Of a stretch of 38,522 bases of DNA, positions 25,163-32,647 are shown in pieces; the first letter of the stretch is position 1; the number at the start of each line of letters is the position of its first letter. The stretch lies in NCBI RefSeq assembly GCF_009765735.1, contig NZ_LMUW01000197.1, forward strand, positions 3,970 to 42,491, given 5' to 3'. The notes below the pieces were generated by a model. That model saw nothing but the letters and a program-made list of their open reading frames with translations. It was not told where the DNA came from and did no database searches. Source of the DNA: Xenophilus sp. L33. GTDB lineage: Bacteria; Pseudomonadota; Gammaproteobacteria; Burkholderiales; Burkholderiaceae_C. Position numbers and translations under genes: made by a program.

Positions 25163-26368
25163 ATGCAGTCGATCAATCCTTCGGTGCCCTGGCTGGACGC
25201 GGGCGCCGCGCTCCAGCTGCTGGGCGTCCGGCCGCAGAGCCTCTATGCCAGCGTGAGCCGCGGGCGCATCCGCAGCAAGCCGGACCCCGATGACTCGCGG
25301 CGCAGCCTCTACAGCCGCGACGACGTGCTGCGCCTCGCGGCCCGCCGCGCGGGTGCCGCGCCGGCCCGCGACGTGGCGCTGCAGGCGGTGGCCTGGGGCG
25401 AGCCGGTGCTGGCGTCGAGCGTGTCGACCGTCGAAGGCGGGCGGCTCTACTACGCGGGGGTCGACGTCGAGCAGCTGGTGCATGAAGGGCAGGGCCTCGA
25501 AGCGGTGGCGGCGTTGTTGTGGGGCGCGCCGCAGGTCGTGTTCCATCTGCCGGCTTCGCACGACGAAGCAGGCGGGCTTCGCGCCGCGCTCGCCGGCATG
25601 GCGGTTGCCGCGGCCGGGGGACGATCGAGCCGCGGTCGCGATGCGGCCGAACTGCATGCCGAGGCCGCGCGATTGGTCGCCTCGATGGCGCAGGCCTGGC
25701 TCGGCGGCGGCACCGCTGAGGACGCGGCGGCACCGCTGCATCGGCGCATCGCCGACGCCTGGCAACGTCCGCAGTCGGCCGATGCGATCCGACAGGCGCT
25801 GGTGCTGCTGGCGGACCACGAGCTGAACGCTTCCACCTTCGCCGCAAGGGTCGCGGCTTCGACCGGCGCCTCGATGGCAGCGGCCCTGCTGGCCGGCCTC
25901 GCGACCTTGACCGGCCCCTTGCACGGTGGCGCTTCCGCCGATCTCTTCGAGCTGCTGGCGCAGGCGGAGGCGCACGGTGCAGAAGCGGCGGTGCAGGCGC
26001 GGTTGCGCCAGGGCAGGCCATTGCCGGCCTTCGGTCATCCGCTCTATCCCGACGGCGACCTGCGCGCGGCGCTGTTGTTGGCGGGTTGCGAGCAGCCTGT
26101 CTTGCTTGCCGCGGTAGCGACCGCGGTCACGCGATCGACGGGTTCGCTCCCGAGCGTCGACTTCGCGCTGGCGGCGCTGACGCTGGCGCACGGATGGCCG
26201 CGCGAGGCGCCGCTGGCGCTGTTCGCGATCGCCCGCAGCGTCGGCTGGATCGCGCATGCGCTGGAGCAGCAGCGCTCGAACCTGCTGATCCGCCCGCGTG
26301 CCTTCTATGCCGGTCCGGCGCTGCCTCGGCCGCGGGTCGCGGGCCGGCGCGGATGGGCGGCGTCTTGA
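25163..26368 (+). CDS. Citrate synthase-family protein with N-terminal helix-turn-helix
   Basis: The product is 401 residues. Residues about 8-55 form a MerR/excisionase-like helix-turn-helix ('LDAGAALQLLGVRPQSLYAS', 'RRSLYSRDDVLRLA'). The rest is a short citrate synthase. The catalytic histidines are expected in 'LLADHELNASTFAAR' and 'TGPLHGGASADLFELL', and the aspartate in 'LPSVDFALAALT'. 'PAFGHPLYPDGDLRA' is the usual substrate-arginine/histidine region. HTH-bearing citrate synthases are known in Proteobacteria and may act as 2-methylcitrate synthases or regulators, and which applies here cannot be read. The gene ends overlapping the next start by 16 bp, so the two are coupled. Confidence 0.85.
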   Translation: MQSINPSVPWLDAGAALQLLGVRPQSLYASVSRGRIRSKPDPDDSRRSLYSRDDVLRLAARRAGAAPARDVALQAVAWGEPVLASSVSTVEGGRLYYAGVDVEQLVHEGQGLEAVAALLWGAPQVVFHLPASHDEAGGLRAALAGMAVAAAGGRSSRGRDAAELHAEAARLVASMAQAWLGGGTAEDAAAPLHRRIADAWQRPQSADAIRQALVLLADHELNASTFAARVAASTGASMAAALLAGLATLTGPLHGGASADLFELLAQAEAHGAEAAVQARLRQGRPLPAFGHPLYPDGDLRAALLLAGCEQPVLLAAVATAVTRSTGSLPSVDFALAALTLAHGWPREAPLALFAIARSVGWIAHALEQQRSNLLIRPRAFYAGPALPRPRVAGRRGWAAS

Positions 26369-27798
26369 AGCCGGTCGCGATCGCGGCGCTCGAAGGCGCC
26401 GCCGGAGACGAGGCGGTCGAGATCGAGATCGAAGGCTGGATCAGCCCCTTCGAAGCCGAGCCCGCGAGCCGCTATTTCGCGCTGGTGGAAGAGTCGCCCT
26501 GCTGCATCGGTTGCCTGCCGCGCGAGGCGGCGCGCCGGGTCGAGGTCTTCGCCGAGGACGACATCGCGATCGACGGCGCCAAGGTGCGGCTGCGCGGCCG
26601 CCTGCATCGGCTCGACCATGACGACGCCGGCTGGCGCTTCCAGCTGCGCGAGGCGCGGCGTATCGACACCCGCGCCGACCCCGAAGCCAACTTCACCCGC
26701 CGCCGCGTGCTGCATGTGGGGGCGATGGCGGGGCTCACCGGGCTCACGGCGCTCGGTCTGCCGGGCTGCACCACGCCGGCCGACGTCGCGGCCGCGCGTG
26801 CCCAGGGCCTGCAGCCGATCGAAGGCACGCCCACGGTCGACGTCCATTCGCACGACGGCGGCCTGATCGGACTCGCCCGGGTGCAAGGCCACGGCCCTTT
26901 CCGGCCGCTCGCCGAGCCGATGCGCGACGGCGGCATGGCGGTGGTCTGCCTGGCGATCGTGTCCGACACGCCGACCCACCACCTGACGCCGGACCATCGC
27001 ATCCGTCCCTTTCGCGATCCGGCGCCGGGCGAGTTGCAGGCCTACGGGCAGCTGTCGTTCGAGCGGCTGCATGCGCTGGTGAAGGCGCAGGGACTGGCGA
27101 TCGTCGCCACGGCCGACGACCTGCGGCGCGCGCGCAGCGACCGGCCCTCGATCGTGGTCAGCGCCGAGGGCGGCGACTTCCTCGAAGGCCGGGTCGAGCG
27201 GGTCGACCAGGCGTACACGCAATGGACCTTGCGCCATCTGCAGCTGACCCACTACCGGGTCAACGAGCTGGGCGACATCCAGACCGAGGCGCCGGTGCAC
27301 GGCGGCCTGACGCCGGTCGGCGCCGAGGTGATCCGCCGCTGCAACCGGCTGGGCATCGTGGTCGACGTGGCGCACGGCACCTACGAGCTGGTGCAGCAGG
27401 CGGCGGCGGTCACGACCCGGCCGCTGGTGCTCTCGCACACCTCGCTGTCGCCGAAGCCCGCAGCGCGCAGCCGGCTCATCTCGCCGGCGCATGCACGGGT
27501 GGTGGCCGACACCGGCGGGCTGATCGGCATCTGGCCGCCGAAGGCGCGCTTCCCGGACCTGCCGGCGCTGGCGACCGGCATGGCACGGATGGTCGACGTG
27601 GTGGGCGTCGACCACGTCGCGCTGGGCAGCGACATGCGCGGCCTGACCGGCCCTTCGGTCTTCGACTCCTACCGCGACCTGCCGCTGCTGTCGAAGGCGA
27701 TGCTGGACCACGGCTTCAGCGCCGACGAGGTGCGGCGGATCCTCGGCGGCAACTATGTGCGGGTGTTCGGCGCGACGCTCGAAGCCGGCTCTGGTTAA
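26353..27798 (+). CDS. Membrane (renal-type, M19) dipeptidase with an extra N-terminal domain
   Basis: The product is 481 residues. From about residue 155 it is an M19 dipeptidase: 'TVDVHSHDGGLIG' (metal site), 'VVSAEGGDFLEG' (metal-bridging Glu), 'LTHYRVNELGD', 'GIVVDVAHGTYEL', 'LVLSHTSLSPKP' and 'VALGSDMRGLTG'. Before it stands a Tat-like signal with Arg116-118 (FTRRRVLHVGAMAGLTGL) and a lipobox-like LPGC. The first 110 residues precede that signal and form a separate small domain ('FALVEESPCCIGCLPREAAR', Cys50/51/54), perhaps an OB-like DUF3299-type fold. A Tat signal in mid-protein is abnormal, so this looks like two genes fused in frame. No ATG starts at the Tat segment. It overlaps the citrate synthase-type gene by 16 bp. 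Confidence 0.82.
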   Translation: MGGVLKPVAIAALEGAAGDEAVEIEIEGWISPFEAEPASRYFALVEESPCCIGCLPREAARRVEVFAEDDIAIDGAKVRLRGRLHRLDHDDAGWRFQLREARRIDTRADPEANFTRRRVLHVGAMAGLTGLTALGLPGCTTPADVAAARAQGLQPIEGTPTVDVHSHDGGLIGLARVQGHGPFRPLAEPMRDGGMAVVCLAIVSDTPTHHLTPDHRIRPFRDPAPGELQAYGQLSFERLHALVKAQGLAIVATADDLRRARSDRPSIVVSAEGGDFLEGRVERVDQAYTQWTLRHLQLTHYRVNELGDIQTEAPVHGGLTPVGAEVIRRCNRLGIVVDVAHGTYELVQQAAAVTTRPLVLSHTSLSPKPAARSRLISPAHARVVADTGGLIGIWPPKARFPDLPALATGMARMVDVVGVDHVALGSDMRGLTGPSVFDSYRDLPLLSKAMLDHGFSADEVRRILGGNYVRVFGATLEAGSG

Positions 27799-27843
27799 GA
27801 GTCTGCGCGGCAGGAGCCGACGACGGGGCGCGATCGACCCGCT

Positions 27844-28269
27844 TCAACATTCACCCTTGTCTCCCAGCCCGTAGCTACAGGCAGTGGGGTCGTTCCATTT
27901 GTTGAACTTGTAGAGCAAAGTCACACCATCTCCGCGATTGAAGACGAAAGACGCCGCCCCGCTGGAGAGAATCGTCCATTTGCCGAAGTGGCCATCGTCA
28001 AATTCCAGCGTGCCGAACGCATAGCAGGGTGAATAGCGTTCTGTCGTGGAGATGTAGGCTTCGACGGTGTAGGCCTTGTTGAAGAAGTTGATGATTTGCC
28101 TGCGTGTCGGCTTGAATTGCTTGCAGAGTTCGATCGTTGACTCATCAGACTCATCGGTCAATCCGACACCCTTCACCTCCAACTTGCTCACGGTCCTGGC
28201 GTGACTGTCGAAGCTGATCGCGAACGCAGCCAAGATGAGAATTCGGACAGACCGGCGCCAAATCACCAT
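27844..28269 (-). CDS. Probable periplasmic immunity protein of the type VI cassette
   Basis: The product is 141 residues. A basic N-terminus and hydrophobic core (RRSVRILILAAFAISF) ending SHA form a Sec signal peptide, so the mature protein is periplasmic. It holds four cysteines ('ELCKQF', 'SPCYAFG', 'TACSYG', C-terminal 'GEC'), enough for two disulfides. There is no recognised domain. The ATG lies inside the 3' end of the amidase gene (7-bp overlap, 28263-28269), so it is co-translated with the effector. Position, export signal and size are those of immunity proteins that protect the periplasm from cell-wall-cutting type VI effectors. This role is inferred from context only. Base composition is low for the window (28081-28140: 28 of 60 G+C). 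Confidence 0.7.
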   Translation of the reverse strand: MVIWRRSVRILILAAFAISFDSHARTVSKLEVKGVGLTDESDESTIELCKQFKPTRRQIINFFNKAYTVEAYISTTERYSPCYAFGTLEFDDGHFGKWTILSSGAASFVFNRGDGVTLLYKFNKWNDPTACSYGLGDKGEC

Positions 28270-28757
28270 TTGGCCGTGCTCGCTTCCGTCGGGGTCTTTC
28301 GGCCGATCTGCGGGTGCCTGTAGATTTCCTGCATCGGCACGCCGAATCTCTCCACGAGTTGCTGCACGAGCCATGCGAGCGAAGCATTCTGCTGGTCGTT
28401 GACAGGCTCGTAGATGTCCTCGACCCTTCCCTTCGGCTTCACGACCTTTGATGACGCCCCGACAATCTCGATTCCGATCGAATCCTCGTTCATTGGAAAG
28501 CGGCTCGGGAATTTCTTCAGCTTCTCGTTGGCATGCACTGCCTGGGCGCGATCGCTGTTCCCCTTGATCTTCTCCAACGCATTCGAAGCGATCAACTCTG
28601 TCGGGGTGCATTTTTTGGTGAGGACGCACCGCGACTGCAGAAGGCCGACGTGGTTGGTCACTCTGTAGAGAGAGGCGGTCTGGGTGATGGAGCCGTCCTT
28701 GTCATTCCTGATCCTGTCCGTTTCAGTCCATCCGCCGCGATCGATGAATAAAGCCAT
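28263..28757 (-). CDS. N-acetylmuramoyl-L-alanine amidase-type T6SS effector, apparently lacking part of the active site
   Basis: The product is 164 residues, short for its family. Recognisable blocks are the N-terminus 'MALFIDRGGWTETDRI', 'KDGSITQTASLYRVTNHVGL', 'FPMNEDSIGIEIVGA' and 'EIYRHPQIGRKTPTEAST', with His148 and Lys154 at the usual metal and catalytic positions. Amidase_2/PGRP enzymes cut the bond between MurNAc and the stem peptide and use a first zinc histidine in a conserved 'hhVHxT'-like strand before the 'DG..YQTA' block. That strand is absent, because residues 18-20 pass directly from the N-terminal motif into 'DKDG'. The protein is therefore probably an inactive deletion form. 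AAGGAG precedes the ATG. The gene is 11 bp after hcp and overlaps the immunity-like gene. Confidence 0.8.
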   Translation of the reverse strand: MALFIDRGGWTETDRIRNDKDGSITQTASLYRVTNHVGLLQSRCVLTKKCTPTELIASNALEKIKGNSDRAQAVHANEKLKKFPSRFPMNEDSIGIEIVGASSKVVKPKGRVEDIYEPVNDQQNASLAWLVQQLVERFGVPMQEIYRHPQIGRKTPTEASTAKW

Positions 28758-28768
28758 GCCGGGCTCCT

Positions 28769-29233
28769 TCAGGACTCGGTGTTCTTCTGGATGTCGAAGC
28801 GCATCGACACCGTGCCACCTGAGCCGCCCTGAGCATTCTGAATCGCGTACTCCTGCTTCACCCGGGCGAAGGCCAAGCTGATTGTTTCCCTGGGCTGACC
28901 CATGGCGCTGTCGATGGTCGGCGCGACGCGTGTGACGATGACGTCGCCCATCGTGATCTTCAGGAACTCCAGCGGATTGCCACCTGCCTTTCGCAGCACG
29001 AGCAAGGCTGTATCGATGTGCTTGCCGGTGAGGCAATACTTGAGCAGGTTGGGGCTGGCGCGGTCGATGTAGTGGTCAAACGAAAGGTCGCCAACGGTGG
29101 CCTTGCCGGCACCGCCACCGCTGCCGGAATGCATGCTCGAGGTCTGGGTCACTTCCCACTCCCAGTTCAGCACTTCGATTTCGCCCTGATGGACGTCAAT
29201 GCCGGTGAGCTTCAAAAAGATGTCTTGTGCCAT
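28769..29233 (-). CDS. hcp: Type VI secretion system tube protein Hcp
   Basis: The product is 154 residues, the usual Hcp length. It opens MAQDIFLKLTGIDVHQGEIE and continues 'SSMHSGSGGGAGKATVGDLS', 'FDHYIDRASPNLLKYCLTGK' and 'KAGGNPLEFLKITMGDVIVT', all signature blocks of Hcp. Hexameric Hcp rings form the inner tube of the injection apparatus and can carry small effectors in their lumen. GAGGGGAG lies before the ATG as a strong ribosome site. No other type VI structural genes are in the window, so this is an orphan hcp heading an effector cassette. A GCGGCA-ACC-TGCCGC stem (29269-29283) lies upstream of the ribosome site. Confidence 0.95.
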   Translation of the reverse strand: MAQDIFLKLTGIDVHQGEIEVLNWEWEVTQTSSMHSGSGGGAGKATVGDLSFDHYIDRASPNLLKYCLTGKHIDTALLVLRKAGGNPLEFLKITMGDVIVTRVAPTIDSAMGQPRETISLAFARVKQEYAIQNAQGGSGGTVSMRFDIQKNTES

Positions 29234-29471
29234 GGTGGCTCCCCTCTGTGATTCGTTGGTCTTCAAGTGCGGCAACCTGCCGCCGCCGGGATTAGCGCCC
29301 ACTTCAATCCAGCGATGCACTAGGAATGTTCTGCGCCTCACTACGGCCGATTCCGAATGGGAACTCGACCTCACTTGGAGTCACATGCAGTAGCGCAGAT
29401 GTGTCGGAAGTGCCGTTGGCGCTGGGCCGCCGAAAACCGAGCCGCGTCGACGGCTTCTGCCGCGCGAGCCG

Positions 29472-30308
29472 CTACGGCGCCGACCTGATCAGGTCCCGGA
29501 TGCGCTCGGCATCCTCCGGCGTCGCGGGGTTGTAGATCACCATGCCGAGGTCGGGCCGGCCGTCCACAGCGAAGGCCGAATATTCGAAGCCGATCGGGCC
29601 GCCGACCGGATGCCGCAGGTGCTTGACGCCTTCGCCGTAGCTGCGCACGTCGTGGTCCTTCCACATCGCCTCGAATTCCGGGCTGACCCGGCTGAGTTCG
29701 TCGACCAATGCCTCGACCTGCGCGGTGGCACCGGCGCGCGCCGCGTCGGCGCGGAAGGCGGCGACCACGAAGCGGGCCACGCCTTCCCAGTCGTACTGCG
29801 CGGCGCGCACCCGCGGATCGCAGAAGACCAGCCGCAGCACGTTGCGCTGCGCCGGCGGGAGCGCCGCGTAGTCGGTCAGCATGATGGTGGCGGCGCGGTT
29901 CCAGGCGATCACGTCCCAGGTGGCGGTCTTGACGATGGCGGGGCTCAGTTCGAGCGCGTCGAGCACCCGCTGCAGCCGCGGCGTGACGCCTTCGGAGACC
30001 TGGTAGCGCACCTCGGGCGGCCGCCCGAGCGCCAGCAGGAACAGGTGCTCGCGCTCGACGTGCGTCAGCAGCAGGGCCTGCGCGATGCGCTCCAGCACCG
30101 GCGCCGACGGCGCACCGCCGCGGCCCTGCTCGAGCCAGGTGTACCAGGTGGCGCTGACGTTGGCCCGCTGCGCGACCTCCTCGCGTCGCAGGCCCGGCGT
30201 GCGGCGGCGGGTGAGCGGGATGCCGAAGGTGGCCGGGTCGAGGCGGGTGCGGCGGTCGCGCAGGTAGCTGCCGAGCGTGCCCAGCGGATGGTCGTGTTCG
30301 GTCGGCAT
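29472..30308 (-). CDS. XRE-family regulator with MmyB-like ligand-binding domain
   Basis: The product is 278 residues. The N-terminal helix-turn-helix is 'LGSYLRDRRTRLDPATFG' followed by 'GLRREEVAQRANVSATWYTW', typical of the XRE/MmyB group. The C-terminal two thirds is the PAS-like MmyB domain ('KTATWDVIAWNRAATIML', 'VLRLVFCDPRVRAAQYDWEG', 'HPVGGPIGFEYSAFAV'), thought to bind a fatty acid or similar ligand. Such regulators often control an adjacent divergent oxidoreductase, and here that is an SDR gene 94 bp away, with a perfect inverted repeat between them. A repressor role on that gene is inference from layout. Confidence 0.88.
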   Translation of the reverse strand: MPTEHDHPLGTLGSYLRDRRTRLDPATFGIPLTRRRTPGLRREEVAQRANVSATWYTWLEQGRGGAPSAPVLERIAQALLLTHVEREHLFLLALGRPPEVRYQVSEGVTPRLQRVLDALELSPAIVKTATWDVIAWNRAATIMLTDYAALPPAQRNVLRLVFCDPRVRAAQYDWEGVARFVVAAFRADAARAGATAQVEALVDELSRVSPEFEAMWKDHDVRSYGEGVKHLRHPVGGPIGFEYSAFAVDGRPDLGMVIYNPATPEDAERIRDLIRSAP

Positions 30309-30318
30309 GGGGTTGGTT

Positions 30319-30334
30319 CTTATACCCGTATAAG
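30319..30334. promoter_or_regulatory. Perfect inverted repeat between XRE regulator and SDR genes (candidate operator)
   Basis: CTTATAC, CC, GTATAAG: two perfect 7-bp arms with a 2-bp centre. It lies 10 bp before the regulator start and 68 bp before the SDR start, in an A/T-rich stretch unlike the flanking genes. It is probably the site bound by the MmyB-type regulator. Confidence 0.6.
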
Positions 30335-30402
30335 GAAACGTCTTTACCTGGATAGATTCTGCGACGACAGTCACCGCATCGTTTCGACTTTGGGAGAATT
30401 TC

Positions 30403-31296
30403 ATGCGTATCTTCGTCACCGGCGCGACCGGTTTCGTCGGGTCGGCGGTGGTCGCCAACCTGATCGGCGCGGGCCACCAGGTGCTCGGCCTGGCCCGTTC
30501 GGACGCGGGCGCCGCGTCGCTCGCCGCTGCGGGCGCCGAGGTGCACCGCGGCTCGCTCGAAGACCTCGACGGCCTGCGCGCCGGCGCGTCGAAGATCGAC
30601 GGCGTGATCCACACCGCCTTCATCCACGACTTCGCGAACTTCGCCGCCAGCTGCGAAGCCGACCGCCGCGCGATCGAGGCGCTCGGCGACGCGCTCGCCG
30701 GCTCAGGGCGGCCGCTGCTGGTCACCTCCGGCGTGGCGCTCCTGGCGTCCGGCCGGCTGGCGACGGAAGACGACCCGCCGCCGCGTGCGGACACCTTTCC
30801 CCGCGTCTCGGAAGTGGCGGCCGAAGCCCTGGCGGCGCGCGGCATCCCGGCCTCCACGGTGCGTCTGCCGCCGACGGTGCACGGCGACGGCGACCACGGC
30901 TTCGTGCCGATCCTCATCGGAATCGCGCGCGAGAAGGGCGTGAGCGGCTACGTGGGCGACGGGCAGAACCGCTGGCCGGCGGTGCACCGGCTCGATGCCG
31001 CGGCGGTCTACCGGCGGGCGATCGAGCAGGGCGCGGGCGGCGTGCGCCACCACGCGGTCGCCGAGGAAGGGGTGCCGTTCAAGGCCATCGCCGAGGTGAT
31101 CGGCCGCCGCCTGGGCCTGCCGGTCGCGAGCATCGCGCCGGCCGAGGCCGACGCGCACTTCGGCTGGTTCGGCCGCTTCGCGGCGATGGACGCGCCGGCT
31201 TCCAGCGAGCGCACCCGCCGGGTGCTGGGCTGGACGCCGACGCAGCCGGCGCTGCTGGCCGACCTGGATCGTCCGGACTATTTCGCAGGCGCCTGA
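30403..31296 (+). CDS. NAD(P)-dependent SDR-family (extended/atypical) oxidoreductase
   Basis: The product is 297 residues. The dinucleotide-binding motif 'MRIFVTGATGFVGSAVVANL' (GxxGxxG) is at the very N-terminus. 'GVIHTAFIHDFANFA' and 'LLVTSGVALLASGR' follow. The usual YxxxK catalytic tyrosine is not evident, since the expected area reads 'FPRVSEVAAEALAARG'. This suggests an atypical SDR, such as a reductase of the NmrA/epimerase-like type with altered chemistry. GGGAGA before the ATG is a fair ribosome site. It is probably induced through the divergent XRE/MmyB-type regulator and converges 1 bp from the DUF4189 gene. Confidence 0.85.
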   Translation: MRIFVTGATGFVGSAVVANLIGAGHQVLGLARSDAGAASLAAAGAEVHRGSLEDLDGLRAGASKIDGVIHTAFIHDFANFAASCEADRRAIEALGDALAGSGRPLLVTSGVALLASGRLATEDDPPPRADTFPRVSEVAAEALAARGIPASTVRLPPTVHGDGDHGFVPILIGIAREKGVSGYVGDGQNRWPAVHRLDAAAVYRRAIEQGAGGVRHHAVAEEGVPFKAIAEVIGRRLGLPVASIAPAEADAHFGWFGRFAAMDAPASSERTRRVLGWTPTQPALLADLDRPDYFAGA

Positions 31297-31297
31297 A

Positions 31298-31705
31298 TCA
31301 GCGCGCCGAGCACACGCTGACCAGCACCTTGCAGGGCTCGGTCGGCAGGTGGCTCTCGCACTGGCCTTCGGCCGCCTTGCCGGCCGCCGGCGCCGAGCTG
31401 GCGGTCGCCGTGCCCCATTCGCCGTCGTTGCCGATCGCCAGCGCGCCGCAAGCCCGGTCGAAGAAGGCCAGCACGTTGCAGCCGCCGGTGCGGCCGGCCA
31501 CCCGGTCGCACTGGTCGCGCGCCGCCTGCTCCGCGGCGGCGCGGGAGCGCTGGTTGAGGGAATAGCCGTAGCTGCTCGACACGGCGGCGATGGCGCCCCA
31601 ACTGGGGCCGCGGGCCGGATCGGCCCGGGCCGCGGAAAGGCCGGGACCGGCGAGGGCGCAGGCCAGCGTGGCGAAGGTGCGCGAGGCGCGGGAACTCAGG
31701 ATCAT
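31298..31705 (-). CDS. DUF4189-type secreted protein
   Basis: The product is 135 residues. The signal peptide is MILSSRASRTFATLACALAG then 'LSAARADP' (cleavage near ARA). 'WGAIAAVSSSYGYSLNQRSR' followed by 'AAAEQAARDQCDRVAGRTGG' and 'CNVLAFFDRACGALAIG' is the DUF4189 pattern, with paired cysteines likely forming disulfides. The function of the family is unknown. An upstream extension to 31825 is basic and unlike a protein start, so the ATG at 31705 is used. Confidence 0.8.
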   Translation of the reverse strand: MILSSRASRTFATLACALAGPGLSAARADPARGPSWGAIAAVSSSYGYSLNQRSRAAAEQAARDQCDRVAGRTGGCNVLAFFDRACGALAIGNDGEWGTATASSAPAAGKAAEGQCESHLPTEPCKVLVSVCSAR

Positions 31706-31848
31706 GCGGATGGGCCGCCTGCGCAGCGGGCGATCGTTCGTGTCGACGGCATCGACCGGGCTGTGCTTCGAGTTGCGGCGAGTGGCGGGAACGCCATTTT
31801 GCCGCGCGCCGCGCGCGGCATGCACGCGGCCTGTCGGCGGCAGGCAGC

Positions 31849-32148
31849 TCAGTGCGACGGCTTGTCGCCGTCGACCTCGCGCTCGGCCGCGAGCCAGTCC
31901 GACACCTCGTCGCCGTCCTGCTCGCCGCGCCGCTGGTAGGCGGCATAGGCGGCGCGGCGCACGCGGGTCTCGCGGTCTTCGGTCTCGGGGCTGGCGACGT
32001 CGGCAGCGCTCTCGTCCAGTTCGAGATCGATGGCGCGGACTTCGGCTTCGGTGGGCAGCGCGACCGGAAGCGGTTTGGCGGCTGCGGCTTTGCGGGGGGA
32101 CTTGGCGGCTGGCATGTGGGCTTCCTCAGGAAATCGGAACGGCTTCAT
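31849..32148 (-). CDS. DUF2934-domain small protein
   Basis: The product is 99 residues. The C-terminal 40 residues ('RVRRAAYAAYQRRGEQDGDE' then 'VSDWLAAEREVDG') match DUF2934, a short helical domain often found in soil Proteobacteria, with unknown role. The N-terminal part is an Ala/Lys/Pro-rich flexible tail. Two starts are plausible, ATG at 32148 with GGAGG upstream and ATG at 32115 with AGGAAG upstream, giving 99 or 88 residues. The divergent gene at 32252 shares a 103-bp upstream region, which holds a CGTAGGA motif at 32186-32192 like one before bphO. Confidence 0.75.
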   Translation of the reverse strand: MKPFRFPEEAHMPAAKSPRKAAAAKPLPVALPTEAEVRAIDLELDESAADVASPETEDRETRVRRAAYAAYQRRGEQDGDEVSDWLAAEREVDGDKPSH

Positions 32149-32251
32149 CGAGGCCTCCACGTTAGCGAGCGCCGACTGTCCAGCGCGTAGGAATGCATCC
32201 TTTCCAGGCCGGCGCAGAATTCGTAGCCCCCAGACCCGCCGAAAGACCTCC

Positions 32252-32647
32252 ATGCCCCGACCCCGACCCGTCTCCCACGAGGAAGCCAGCCCTGAAGTCC
32301 GCCAGGTCTACGACGACATCAAGGCGGCGCGCGGCGTGCCGGACGTCAACAACTTCTGGAAGTACGTCGCCAACGATCCGGCCACCCTGGCGCGCACCTG
32401 GGCCAGCCTGCAGGAGGTGATGAAGCCCGGCGCGCTCGACAGCCTGACCAAGGAACTGCTCTACGTCGCGGTGAGCGTCGCCAACGGCTGCGACTACTGC
32501 ATCGCCAGCCACTCGGCGGCGGCCGCGAAGGCCGGCATGACGCCGGCGATGTTCAACGAGCTGATGGCGGTGGTCGGCATGGCCAGCGAGACCAACCGGC
32601 TGGCGATCGGATGGCGCATCCCGGTCGACGACGCGTTCAATTCCTAG
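32252..32647 (+). CDS. AhpD-like carboxymuconolactone decarboxylase-family protein
   Basis: The product is 131 residues. The active-site block 'VANGCDYCIASHSAAAAKAG' contains the CxxC-x3-H motif of alkylhydroperoxidase AhpD-like proteins, so a thiol-based peroxidase or reductase role is more likely than a true decarboxylase. 'NNFWKYVANDPATLARTW' and 'LTKELLYVAVSV' are the flanking family motifs. It is an all-helical cytoplasmic protein. It converges with the DHA2 transporter gene by a 4-bp tail overlap (32644-32647). Confidence 0.9.
   Translation: MPRPRPVSHEEASPEVRQVYDDIKAARGVPDVNNFWKYVANDPATLARTWASLQEVMKPGALDSLTKELLYVAVSVANGCDYCIASHSAAAAKAGMTPAMFNELMAVVGMASETNRLAIGWRIPVDDAFNS

Noticed and set aside
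29269..29283. GCGGCA-ACC-TGCCGC stem before hcp as a terminator
   Set aside because: It lies upstream of hcp, has no T-run on either side, and no gene ends just before it.
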